DNA of 64,000 bases, taken from positions 43,556 through 107,555 of the forward strand of contig NZ_CAMVPU010000008.1 of the NCBI RefSeq assembly GCF_947169445.1, read 5' to 3'. Of the stretch, positions 41,973 to 50,583 are shown one piece after another. A program made the translations under genes and the position numbers. The DNA is from an uncultured Butyrivibrio sp. Its GTDB lineage: Bacteria; Bacillota; Clostridia; Lachnospirales; Lachnospiraceae. Within the stretch, counting starts at the first letter, position 1. Each line of letters starts with the position of its first letter. Below the pieces are notes generated by a model that was not told the DNA's origin, did not search any database, and worked only from the letters and a program-made list of their open reading frames with translations.

Positions 41973-44900
41973 ATGATGAGATCACTTTATTCTGGTGTTG
42001 CAGGTCTTAAGACCCACCAGACCAAGATGGACGTTCTTGGTAACAACATTGCCAACGTAAACACAACATCTTACAAATCACAGTCGATCACATTTTCAGA
42101 CCTTATGTACCAGACAACACAGGCAGCATCCGGTGCCACAGAGTATAAAGGTGGTATAAATGCCCGCCAGATCGGTCTTGGTGCTAAGTCAGGCGCTATC
42201 GCAACAGCAATCGAAGGCCAGGGTGCAACTCAGACAACTAATAACCCATTTGATATCATGATCACAGGTAAGGCTTTCTTCGTAGTATCAAACGGAACAA
42301 CCAAGCTCTATACAAGAGATGGTTCCTTCTACGTAGATGGTGCCGGAAACCTTGCAATGCAGTCAAATGGTTACTTCGTACTGGGCTGGGAAGCAAAAGA
42401 AAATGCTGAAACCGGTGAAATTGAAGTTAATAAGAACGGGGAAATATCACAGCTTAAGATTATGACAGCTGATAACACCAACTATCCACCAGCATCAACA
42501 ATCGCAGGTCTTGTAAGTGGAAACATTGATGACCACGATTCTAACGTAGTATCTGATGATGGTAAGACTGTAACCCTCGAAATCTACGATAATAAGGGTT
42601 ATCTTTACACATGTAAGTTTAACATTAAGGATACAGATACAGATCAGCTCTTCTCATTAGAGCTTACAGATATCATCGATTCCAACGGTAACACAATTGG
42701 AAAAGAACTTTTGAAGGGCGTTACTCTTGGTGATGCTGATTCAGAATCCATGAAGACTGCAAAGGATTATGAAAATGGTTATAGCCTTGTTGTAAGTTCA
42801 ACTGATCCTACACAGGGAACAATCTATCTCGACAGTGGATTTACAGCATTTGATAATGTTCCTGCTACAGGAGATACAATTTCTTCTCTTACAAATATCA
42901 ATGGCTTCATGAAGACTATTTATCCTGATGCCATTGCTAAGAGATATGCAAACATCGACAGCTATGAGATTGACCAGGATGCTCTTAATGTTACCTTTGA
43001 TTATTCAGATTATAGTTCATCAATCATTAACAAGACTTACACATCATTTATCAAGAATAATACAGAAGCTTATTACTATGATAAGATTACTCAGTTTGGT
43101 TACGCAGCTCCTTCAACAGAAGGCGGTAAGCTCAGCAGCTTAAATAAAGAAATGCTGACAGAGGTGTTTAATTTTCCAGGAACTGATGCAGACTGGGCTG
43201 CAATGCTTGATGATGCTTCTAACTATGTATATGAATTTGATGAAGTAAATCTTACAATTAAATCCGGAAAGGTTCCGGAAGAAACTGATGATTATGTATC
43301 AGGAAGTAAACTTAAGACCAAGTACGATAACTATTTTACAAATGCTGATGGTTCTGCCAACAAGATAAGTGATGTAGTTGGTAATATTGACCTGACAACC
43401 TATCCTAAGGGAGCATGGTATACATATTCAAATGATACATTAAAGATTTACGGTGCCAAGTCACAGGTTAAGACTGATGGTAATGAGTCTATTACAGCTC
43501 TTACATCTTCAAAGCTTTACGCATACCTTAAACAGTACGAACTGGATAATGGCGTTCTTCCGGATACAATGGACCTTAGTACATTGCCAACAACAGTTCA
43601 GACCGAAGTTAAGAACATGCTCACAACTGAAGACATAATTGACAGTACAATAGTTCTTAATCTTTCACAGGTATCACTTACAGGTACAACCGGAACTACA
43701 GTTGGTGTTACATTCTCTTACAACGACAAAGAGATCACAGATCCTGATTATCTTCTTGGAACATTTAACATTGTTTCAGAACAGATTCCGGCAGATCCTA
43801 CAAATAAGTTCCAGTACGATGTACCTACCAGCGTATTCAGAGATGTGGCAACAAAGAAAACCGGTTATGTATTATTTGATGATGATCCATCAGGTTTCTC
43901 ATTAGACGAAATACCGGACAATATTTTAGAGACTGTTTATAAGACCAGTAAAGCCAGTATCAAGGTAAAAAATAAAGATACTTCCAGTTCAGTTTATCCT
44001 GATGATTTCTCAAACTTAAGTGATGAGGAATTTAACGTATCCTTTACAACAAGTGGTAAGATGACAATTACTCATAAGCAGACAGATTCAGTTCCGATCA
44101 ATTCTGATTATGAGTGTTCAGTTGATAATGGAGTGGCAACCTTTAAGACAGCCAATGCTACAGTTGCATTCCCAACTGATACATCAGAAGGAAGTACTTT
44201 TAGCCTCAAAGGAAAGATTTCAGACATTCTTTCAACGTCTAATACTACAACAAAGGGACTTCTTGAAAAGGCATTTGGACTTACAGATGCAGACGCTAGA
44301 GCATTTGGATCTAACGGTTACTACGAGATTGATGAGATCGAAGGTATTAAGCTTTATACAAAGGATCCTGAATCTACAGATGGTAACAAGACAATTACAC
44401 TTAAATTCGACCCTAAGACTGGTAAGATCGTAAGTGCAAATGGTAATGAGAGTACATTCAAGGTTAACATGTTATTTGACCAGACAATACCTGGACTTGA
44501 ACCTTTTGGTTATCAGGATGCTGAGAAGACAGAATCCGGCAAGGTAAACGGACAGCTTGAGCTTGACTTTAGTACAGTTACAAACTTCAACACCAACGGT
44601 TCCTCCACAATCAGAGCCGTTAAGGGTGATAAGAATGCTCTTAACACAGGTAGAGCAGTAGGTACCATGAATGGTGTGACAGTAAGTACAGATGGATCCA
44701 TCTATGCTACATATTCAAATGGTCAGACTAAGCTCCTTGGACAGATTGCATCAGCTGAGTTTGCTAACGCATCAGGTCTTTCAAAAGAGGGAGATAACCT
44801 CTATGCATCAACTCTTAACTCTGGTGAAGCAACTATTCAGGATATCACATCTGATGGCGGCTACATGAATACCGGCGTACTTGAAATGTCAAACGTAGAC

Positions 44901-45014
44901 CTTTCATCACAATTTACAGAGATGATCACAACACAGCGTGGTTTCCAGGCTAACAGCCGTATCATCACAGTATCAGATACACTTCTTGAGGAACTTACAA
45001 ATCTGAAGAGATAA
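41973..45014 (+). CDS. flgE: Flagellar hook protein FlgE, unusually large
   Basis: Forms the hook, the universal joint between rod and filament. 1013 residues against roughly 260-450 in most bacteria. The N-terminal MMRSLYSGVAGLKTHQ and NNIANVNTTSYK and the C-terminal NVDLSSQFTEMITTQRGFQANSR are the normal rod/hook core. The extra about 600 residues lie in the middle, are Thr/Ser/Asp-rich, and should form domains exposed on the hook surface. The start ATG 41973 is 10 bases after GGAGG. The ORF ends 40 bases before a bidirectional terminator. Confidence 0.93.
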   Translation: MMRSLYSGVAGLKTHQTKMDVLGNNIANVNTTSYKSQSITFSDLMYQTTQAASGATEYKGGINARQIGLGAKSGAIATAIEGQGATQTTNNPFDIMITGKAFFVVSNGTTKLYTRDGSFYVDGAGNLAMQSNGYFVLGWEAKENAETGEIEVNKNGEISQLKIMTADNTNYPPASTIAGLVSGNIDDHDSNVVSDDGKTVTLEIYDNKGYLYTCKFNIKDTDTDQLFSLELTDIIDSNGNTIGKELLKGVTLGDADSESMKTAKDYENGYSLVVSSTDPTQGTIYLDSGFTAFDNVPATGDTISSLTNINGFMKTIYPDAIAKRYANIDSYEIDQDALNVTFDYSDYSSSIINKTYTSFIKNNTEAYYYDKITQFGYAAPSTEGGKLSSLNKEMLTEVFNFPGTDADWAAMLDDASNYVYEFDEVNLTIKSGKVPEETDDYVSGSKLKTKYDNYFTNADGSANKISDVVGNIDLTTYPKGAWYTYSNDTLKIYGAKSQVKTDGNESITALTSSKLYAYLKQYELDNGVLPDTMDLSTLPTTVQTEVKNMLTTEDIIDSTIVLNLSQVSLTGTTGTTVGVTFSYNDKEITDPDYLLGTFNIVSEQIPADPTNKFQYDVPTSVFRDVATKKTGYVLFDDDPSGFSLDEIPDNILETVYKTSKASIKVKNKDTSSSVYPDDFSNLSDEEFNVSFTTSGKMTITHKQTDSVPINSDYECSVDNGVATFKTANATVAFPTDTSEGSTFSLKGKISDILSTSNTTTKGLLEKAFGLTDADARAFGSNGYYEIDEIEGIKLYTKDPESTDGNKTITLKFDPKTGKIVSANGNESTFKVNMLFDQTIPGLEPFGYQDAEKTESGKVNGQLELDFSTVTNFNTNGSSTIRAVKGDKNALNTGRAVGTMNGVTVSTDGSIYATYSNGQTKLLGQIASAEFANASGLSKEGDNLYASTLNSGEATIQDITSDGGYMNTGVLEMSNVDLSSQFTEMITTQRGFQANSRIITVSDTLLEELTNLKR

Positions 45015-45054
45015 TTAGATAAGTAAGCTAATTAGAGATTATTATTAGAATAAT

Positions 45055-45093
45055 GGGACGTATAAATCAAGAGATTTATACGTCCCAATTTTT
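45055..45093 (+). terminator. Bidirectional terminator, GGGACGTATAAATC repeat, copy 2
   Basis: A perfect 14-bp stem (45055-45068 with 45073-45086), a 4-base loop and AATTTTT. It lies between two converging genes, flgE and the DUF342 gene, and can serve both. Its arm matches the hairpin at 27521. Confidence 0.85.
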
Positions 45094-47588
45094 CATAATA
45101 TAACAATGTTTTCTCTGTTGGCATCAACGCCGATAGAAAGCTTGCCGCTTCTTTGAGAGTCGACTTTGTAGGTGACACCGCAGATTACAAAAATAACGCC
45201 CTGATACAAATAGTTCTTTATTATTGCTTTTGCGTGCATCCCCTTGCTTATGGTATCTTCCATGAGAGCTTTTTTATCCTGAAGCTCTTTGATTGAATGC
45301 TCCTTCATTCCAACAGCAGCGTTAATCCTGATTTTCCATTGCATGAGCTCTCTGTTAATTGCTCCGACTTCAAGGAGTCTGTCTCGTTCCTTGGTGAGAG
45401 TCTTAAGTTCCTCAGACTCTCTATTTATGTCGTTTTTGAGGGTGTTGTATTCTAAAAGAAGATTTCCAACGACTCCTAAGCTGACAATTGTCTTGGCGCC
45501 GGCCTTGCTGCCTACGTTATTTGATTCAAAGCCGAATTCTGCCTGAATGGTTCCTCCGTAAACAACTCCGTCTTTTCCAAGGGCCTTTATATATTCCGTA
45601 GCAAAAAGTGTACAGTTTACAAAACTGTTGGCAATAATATTCTTGGCTTTTATTGTCAGACCTTCAAAATATTTGCCAATGACGTTACCTTTTGCTTCGA
45701 TTCCTCCGCGGATAGGACAGGTTGATCCGCCTTTGATTATTACATTTCCGCCGCTATACAAAAAAGCGCTTTCCATATGACCGCTTATTATGATGTCCCC
45801 GGTTGCATGTATTTCACTGCCTGATAATACGTCCCCGGTTACCAGGATCGTGCCGTCGTAGCGAATTGTCTTGTCGGAAACCTTAACTTCATTATAGATT
45901 TTGATTTTCTGAACAAAAAGTTCTCCATCGATATAGGAGAGTGCACCGGTGTATTTGGCAACATAGCTTACACGGTCGTTCATGATCATGAAACCTTCGC
46001 CCTTTATAATAGGTTTTTCTTTACCTTTTTTGGAAATGAATGCTTTTCCGTATACATCATAACCATCGATACCGGCAGTAGCTTTGTGGTATTTGGCCAG
46101 GACGTCTCCAACATTAACTCTTACTATGTTGTCAATTGATGAGAAATCGACATCACCAAAATCATCTTCTTCAAGAGATGAAGTTGTTTCAGTATCAAAA
46201 AAGTATTCATAATAGCCGTCGGTACCATCCACGGGTTCTCTTCCGGCAGCAATCAGGTATTCATGGCCGGGAATCGGGTCTTTTACTATCTGAGCTATGA
46301 CAGATGGATCCACACCTTTTCGAATGCCTGCTTTGTGCAGGAATTTGACTATTACCTGTGCAGTGTAGATTTCTTTTTTTACCTTAGGTGGAAGAGTGAA
46401 GTGGCAGATCATGTTATTCTTGGTAAAAGAAAGAAACATGTTCTTATTGGAGGTCATAAAATCAATGATGCTTTCCTCTTTGGAGGAAATGTCACCATCA
46501 TCCACATCATCAAAGGTAATATCTGAAAGGTATTCACCGGAAACAATGCGCTCACGTATCCTATGCATATCCTTGGCAGTGTACATGAGAGAGGAGTACA
46601 TGGAAACATCAATTCCATCCTCAAGTCCAAGACGGATCTCATGCATCTGATTAGCCCAGTACAGAGGCTTTGCATAGGGTGTTATATCAATCTGATGCTC
46701 CAGGCCAAGACGCAGTTCCTGCATCTGCTGCCAATTGTAGGAAGCGTCAGCATATTGTTCAACGTTAACTCCACTTTCTATACCGAGTCTTATTTCGCGA
46801 ATTGCATCGCTACGCATGTCGACAGATATATACTTATCAATATTTATATCATGATTCAGACATATACTGATCTGTTCAAGCTGCTCCGCATCAAAGCGTT
46901 TTGCAACATACTTGGAAATATCAATGTTATCGACAAATGCTTTGTGAAGCTGGTCTAGAATTCCATAATTATATGTATTTATCTTTTTTTCATCAAAAAC
47001 AAGCCCGTCTTCAGCGCTTTCTCTGATGACACGCATTTTCATATAAGGCATATCAACGTAGGCATACATCGATACATCGATATTCTTTTCAAGACCTTTT
47101 CGAATTTCTCGCATCTGAAGGTGATCGAATGTAGGGTCCATGTAAAAGATAATAGGAAAATCTGAGGAATTAACAAGGCCTTTTCGGATTTCACGCATCT
47201 GCTCGGCGAGGTAATCTTTTTTGGCGAAAACTGAAACGTCTATATTGGAGTTAAGGCCTTTTCTGATCTGGAAGATCTGCTGTACGTCAAAACCTTCTTT
47301 TCTATAAGGGGACATATCGATGCCCTGATATAGTTCAAGTCTGATTTCTTCCATTTCAAGCCAGCTCATTTTAGGGTTTAAATATTTTCGTACATCAAGT
47401 TTGTCGGCAAGACCTTTTCTTATTTCGGAAAGCTGCAGAGGATTATAGCCATATTTACGCAGCTTGGCGGAATCAAAGCCAAGCTCCTCTATGAGACTTA
47501 GCTCGTTTTCCAAAGCGTCATCGTCAAAGGAGTTAATGCCTGAATATATATTAAATTCTTTCTTGGAATCTAAGTTTTTTTGTATCAT
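45093..47588 (-). CDS. DUF342 (FapA-like) protein with twelve N-terminal 26-residue repeats
   Basis: 831 residues on the minus strand; ATG at 47588 with GAGGA upstream. Residues about 48-361 are twelve tandem repeats of 26 residues with the core QMREIRKGLExxIDVSxYA. Residues about 385-830 are a DUF342/FapA region: ISSIDNIVRVNVGD-like start, a central right-handed beta-helix pattern (GDIIISGHMESAF, GNVIIKGG, GNVIGKYF) and a C-terminal coiled coil (LKTLTKERDRLLEV) followed by a small domain. FapA-type proteins are of uncertain function. It is the only minus-strand gene in the window and splits the flagellar genes. Confidence 0.85.
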   Translation of the reverse strand: MIQKNLDSKKEFNIYSGINSFDDDALENELSLIEELGFDSAKLRKYGYNPLQLSEIRKGLADKLDVRKYLNPKMSWLEMEEIRLELYQGIDMSPYRKEGFDVQQIFQIRKGLNSNIDVSVFAKKDYLAEQMREIRKGLVNSSDFPIIFYMDPTFDHLQMREIRKGLEKNIDVSMYAYVDMPYMKMRVIRESAEDGLVFDEKKINTYNYGILDQLHKAFVDNIDISKYVAKRFDAEQLEQISICLNHDINIDKYISVDMRSDAIREIRLGIESGVNVEQYADASYNWQQMQELRLGLEHQIDITPYAKPLYWANQMHEIRLGLEDGIDVSMYSSLMYTAKDMHRIRERIVSGEYLSDITFDDVDDGDISSKEESIIDFMTSNKNMFLSFTKNNMICHFTLPPKVKKEIYTAQVIVKFLHKAGIRKGVDPSVIAQIVKDPIPGHEYLIAAGREPVDGTDGYYEYFFDTETTSSLEEDDFGDVDFSSIDNIVRVNVGDVLAKYHKATAGIDGYDVYGKAFISKKGKEKPIIKGEGFMIMNDRVSYVAKYTGALSYIDGELFVQKIKIYNEVKVSDKTIRYDGTILVTGDVLSGSEIHATGDIIISGHMESAFLYSGGNVIIKGGSTCPIRGGIEAKGNVIGKYFEGLTIKAKNIIANSFVNCTLFATEYIKALGKDGVVYGGTIQAEFGFESNNVGSKAGAKTIVSLGVVGNLLLEYNTLKNDINRESEELKTLTKERDRLLEVGAINRELMQWKIRINAAVGMKEHSIKELQDKKALMEDTISKGMHAKAIIKNYLYQGVIFVICGVTYKVDSQRSGKLSIGVDANRENIVIL
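46506..47447 (-). repeat. Coding repeats: twelve copies of a 78-bp unit
   Basis: Encodes twelve 26-residue units, one of which has 28 residues. Consensus of a unit: aromatic or Met at position 1, Q-M/L at 5-6, E-I-R at 8-10, G-L at 12-13, I-D-V at 17-19 and Y at 22. The units are diverged in sequence, so the array is old and not a recent slippage product. Confidence 0.85.
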
Positions 47589-48058
47589 GTTGTCCTCGTT
47601 ATTTGAAACAATAATTTATACTCAGACAGAGCATTTTTTTCATATATTTCAATATTATTCCAACATTAATTATAGATTAGTGATATGTTATTTCATAATA
47701 AAAAAAACGTAAAATAATAGTGTTTTTCTTTACAATATAAAATTACAATAAAAACTAATGTAATATGTACTTAAAAGTGATAAAATGTCTATATACCACA
47801 ACATCTTGTATTAGTATATCAATTAATCACAAGAGGACATTAGTGAAATATGGTAATGGAAATTTTATTTCATAACGTAGATTGAATAATGAAATAAAAC
47901 ACCAAATATGTCCAAAATGTGAACTTTTAGTAGAGAATTAATGATGAAATAGTGATAAAATTAATACATAAAGAAATAAAATTTCAAATTTAGTGAAATA
48001 AATCCAAAAAAGTGAAATTCTTGTTGTGGGCTGCAGTATCCTTATCAAGGAGTAATGT
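47589..48058. other. 470-bp AT-rich divergent intergenic region with GAAATA motifs
   Basis: No gene is seen. The stretch lies between the divergent DUF342 gene and flbD. The hexamer GAAATA or its complement recurs at about 47690, 47845, 47868, 47891, 47945, 47973 and 47995, with a related GAAATT at 48014, and AGTGATAAAAT occurs twice (47776-47786 and 47951-47961). It must hold promoters for both directions, but I see no convincing -35/-10 pair. Confidence 0.5.
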
Positions 48059-48235
48059 ATGGAAAAAAGCGTTTTACTCTTAACCAAGATGGATACCAGA
48101 AAGATTCTTGTAAACGTTCGGAACATCCAGATTGTCGAATCAAATCCAGATACGGTGATTATTCTTCAGGGAGGTCGTAAGATCCTGGTAAAGGAAAGTC
48201 TTGAAGAAATTTACCATATGATCCAGGGAGAGTAA
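48059..48235 (+). CDS. flbD: Small flagellar protein FlbD
   Basis: 58 residues, found by reading the frame directly. The start ATG 48059 has AAGGAG 8 bases upstream; ATG 48055 is in another frame. The product contains the FlbD features: a short beta-rich start, the RNIQIVESNPDTVI segment and the VKESLEEIYHMI end. FlbD proteins are encoded between flgE and motA in Firmicutes and spirochaetes; the function is not settled. motA follows after 59 bases. Confidence 0.88.
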   Translation: MEKSVLLLTKMDTRKILVNVRNIQIVESNPDTVIILQGGRKILVKESLEEIYHMIQGE

Positions 48236-48294
48236 TCTTGCTGGACGATTTTTGTATTTAAAAGAACTATAAACATACGAAAGGGGTATATGTT

Positions 48295-49098
48295 GTGGAT
48301 ATTGCGTCATTACTTGGTGTAGGACTATGTTTCGTTTTCATGATCCTTAGTATTGTGTTTTCGGCGGGAATCAGCGGTGTTCAGTACTTCCTGGATGCTC
48401 CTTCTGCGATGATTACTTTTGGTGGAGCGCTGATGGCGGTTCTTGCATCCAGAAGCATGCCTAGTTTCATAAATGGTCTGAAATCGTATACGTTGATCTA
48501 TAAGATGCCAGTTCTTGATACAAAGGGAACAATCAAGCAGATTATTGATCTTTCCAATACAGCTCGTAAGGAAGGACTTCTTGCTCTTGAAGAAGCTGCC
48601 GGTAACCTTGAAGACGCATTCATGAAAAAAGGCGTTGGCCTTATAGTAGACGGTACTGAGCCGGAGCTTGTTAAGGGTATTCTTGAAGCCGAAATTGATG
48701 CTATGTCAGAGCGTCACAAAGAGAATTATTCTTTCTTTGGTGATCTGGCCGGCATGGGCCCTTCCTGGGGAATGATCGGTACCCTTCTTGGACTGGTTCT
48801 GATGCTTCAGAACATGTCAGATCCTTCATCTATCGGACCATCCATGGCGGTTGCTCTTATTACTACATTCTATGGTTCAGTTCTTGCTAACTGGTTCTGC
48901 TATCCTGCTGAGAATAAGTTAAAAGCCCGTGATAACGCTGAATATACAGCTAAGAGTATTATTATTGAAGGCCTTTTGTCCATTCAGGCTGGTGAAAACC
49001 CTCGTGTAACTGAGGAGAAGCTTAAGTCCTTCCTGTCACCTGCTGACAGAGCGGCATATGAAGCTGAGAATGGTACCGGTGATGGAGGCGGTGAATAA
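48295..49098 (+). CDS. motA: Flagellar stator protein MotA
   Basis: Membrane part of the stator ion channel. 267 residues from GTG 48295 (AAAGGGG upstream) with four membrane helices (about 3-25, 32-50, 150-172 and 182-203) and the cytoplasmic loop that meets FliG. The segment GMIGTLLGLVLML contains the helix-3 channel pattern. Its stop overlaps the motB start by one base. Confidence 0.95.
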   Translation: MDIASLLGVGLCFVFMILSIVFSAGISGVQYFLDAPSAMITFGGALMAVLASRSMPSFINGLKSYTLIYKMPVLDTKGTIKQIIDLSNTARKEGLLALEEAAGNLEDAFMKKGVGLIVDGTEPELVKGILEAEIDAMSERHKENYSFFGDLAGMGPSWGMIGTLLGLVLMLQNMSDPSSIGPSMAVALITTFYGSVLANWFCYPAENKLKARDNAEYTAKSIIIEGLLSIQAGENPRVTEEKLKSFLSPADRAAYEAENGTGDGGGE

Positions 49099-49934
49099 TG
49101 GCAAAAAAACCAGAAGAGATAAAACCTGGTCTACCCGCGTGGCAGGGTACATTCGGAGATCTGATGAATCTGCTTCTTTGCTTCTTCGTTTTGCTGTTTT
49201 CAATGGCCAGTATGGATGCGGCTAAGTTTGAAGAAGTTGCAGCTTCTTTTAGTTCTGCATTTAGTATTTTTTCAGGTGGTGAGATGTCCATCGGTAAGGG
49301 AGCTCTTATCGGTGACGGTGTTTCCCAGCTGACTGAGCTTTCAAGCTATGTTACTTCAATGGGTATTGCCCAGTCGGGATCTGATTCCACAGAGGCGGAA
49401 GCAGATGCGGTTGGTGAAAAAAATGAAGAGGAACTTTTGGAAGCAGCGCAGGATGCTCAGATGGAAGCTTCACAGGAGCTTGCTGAGAAGATTCAGGCAG
49501 CCCTTGAAGAAGGCGAGATTGAGCAGCAGGTTGACCTTAATTATACAAGTCAGTATGTTCAGCTGACGATACAAGGTTCAATCCTCTTTGACTCAGGTAA
49601 AGTTGATATTAAATCGGATGCTATTCCTGTAATAGATAAGGTTGGTCAGATCCTTGAAAACTATGCAGGAGGCACCATTGAAATTGAAGGACATACCGAT
49701 AATGTTCCGATGTCCTCGGGAGGTAAATATACAAATAACGATGAGCTTAGCTCGGGAAGAGCGCTATCGATATTTAATTATCTGGTAGATACAACTACCC
49801 TTGATCCTGCGAAGCTCATTCATACAGGGCGCGGTGAATATGACCCGATTGCTGATAATTCCACAGTTGAGGGAAGAGCTAAAAACAGAAGAGTTGAAAT
49901 AAAGATCTACAATCCATTAAGTGCATCTTACTAA
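49098..49934 (+). CDS. motB: Flagellar stator protein MotB
   Basis: Anchors the stator to peptidoglycan. 278 residues: a single membrane helix (about 18-40) carrying the ion-binding Asp21 in GTFGDLMN, an acidic linker of about 60 residues with a coiled tendency, and an OmpA-like domain (about 150-275) with IEGHTDNVPM and NRRVEIKIY. TAATG overlap with motA. Ion type (proton or sodium) cannot be decided from sequence by eye. Confidence 0.95.
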   Translation: MAKKPEEIKPGLPAWQGTFGDLMNLLLCFFVLLFSMASMDAAKFEEVAASFSSAFSIFSGGEMSIGKGALIGDGVSQLTELSSYVTSMGIAQSGSDSTEAEADAVGEKNEEELLEAAQDAQMEASQELAEKIQAALEEGEIEQQVDLNYTSQYVQLTIQGSILFDSGKVDIKSDAIPVIDKVGQILENYAGGTIEIEGHTDNVPMSSGGKYTNNDELSSGRALSIFNYLVDTTTLDPAKLIHTGRGEYDPIADNSTVEGRAKNRRVEIKIYNPLSASY

Positions 49935-49956
49935 TACGTGAAAGGAAAAATCACAA

Positions 49957-50490
49957 ATGAAAAAGAACTTACTTTCAATCATTATTCTTGCTCTTTTAGT
50001 TGTTAATATCGGTATGACAAGTTTTATGCTTCTTAGTGTCATGACAACGAATTCTCAGACAGCCAAGCTTATCTCTGATATTGCTGCAGCTCTTGAACTT
50101 GAAGCTAATGGCGGAAATACAGGTGGTTTTTCAGGGTCTGCTTCTGGAAATGTAGAGGTTGCAAATATCGCAACTTTTGGTTTTACCGGCGACAACCAGC
50201 TTACCATCAATTTAAAGCCGGGGGCAGATGGCAAAACTCACTATATGCTTGTTGAGGTAGTATTTTCTATGAACACAGCAAGTGCAGATTATACGGCTGC
50301 TTCTGAAAAGATTGATGGTATGAAGGATCTTGTAAAAGGTAAGGTTACAAGCGTTCTTTCAAATTATACCCTTGAAGAACTTCAGGCGGATGATACTCCT
50401 GCAAAAGAGGCTATTCTGGAAGGAGTTCAGGAACTTTTTAATTCAAACTTCATCTATGAGGTTACCTTTAGTAGCGTTCTTTATCAGTAA
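49957..50490 (+). CDS. fliL: Flagellar basal body-associated protein FliL
   Basis: 177 residues with one N-terminal membrane helix (about 5-30), a Gly/Ser linker, and the FliL periplasmic domain ending FIYEVTFSSVLYQ. FliL rings surround the stator in other bacteria. Ribosome site AAAGGAA. fliM follows after a structured 93-base gap. Confidence 0.88.
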   Translation: MKKNLLSIIILALLVVNIGMTSFMLLSVMTTNSQTAKLISDIAAALELEANGGNTGGFSGSASGNVEVANIATFGFTGDNQLTINLKPGADGKTHYMLVEVVFSMNTASADYTAASEKIDGMKDLVKGKVTSVLSNYTLEELQADDTPAKEAILEGVQELFNSNFIYEVTFSSVLYQ

Positions 50491-50538
50491 ACTGTTTTTG
50501 TTATGACATTAAAGGTTTTAATGTAAATATTTTTATAT

Positions 50539-50568
50539 TTGCAGCGCTTATGAAAAAGCTTGCTGCAA
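50539..50568 (+). repeat. Hairpin just upstream of the fliM ribosome site
   Basis: TTGCAGC (50539-50545) pairs with GCTGCAA (50562-50568) and GCTT (50546-50549) with AAGC (50556-50559), with a 2-base bulge. It ends 2 bases before GAGGAG. No T run follows, so it is not a terminator. Confidence 0.5.
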
Positions 50569-50583
50569 GAGAGGAGATCCACT

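Noticed and set aside
46506..47447. CRISPR array or microsatellite
   Set aside because: The periodicity of 78 bp is protein-coding (26 residues) and the units are diverged; no spacers.
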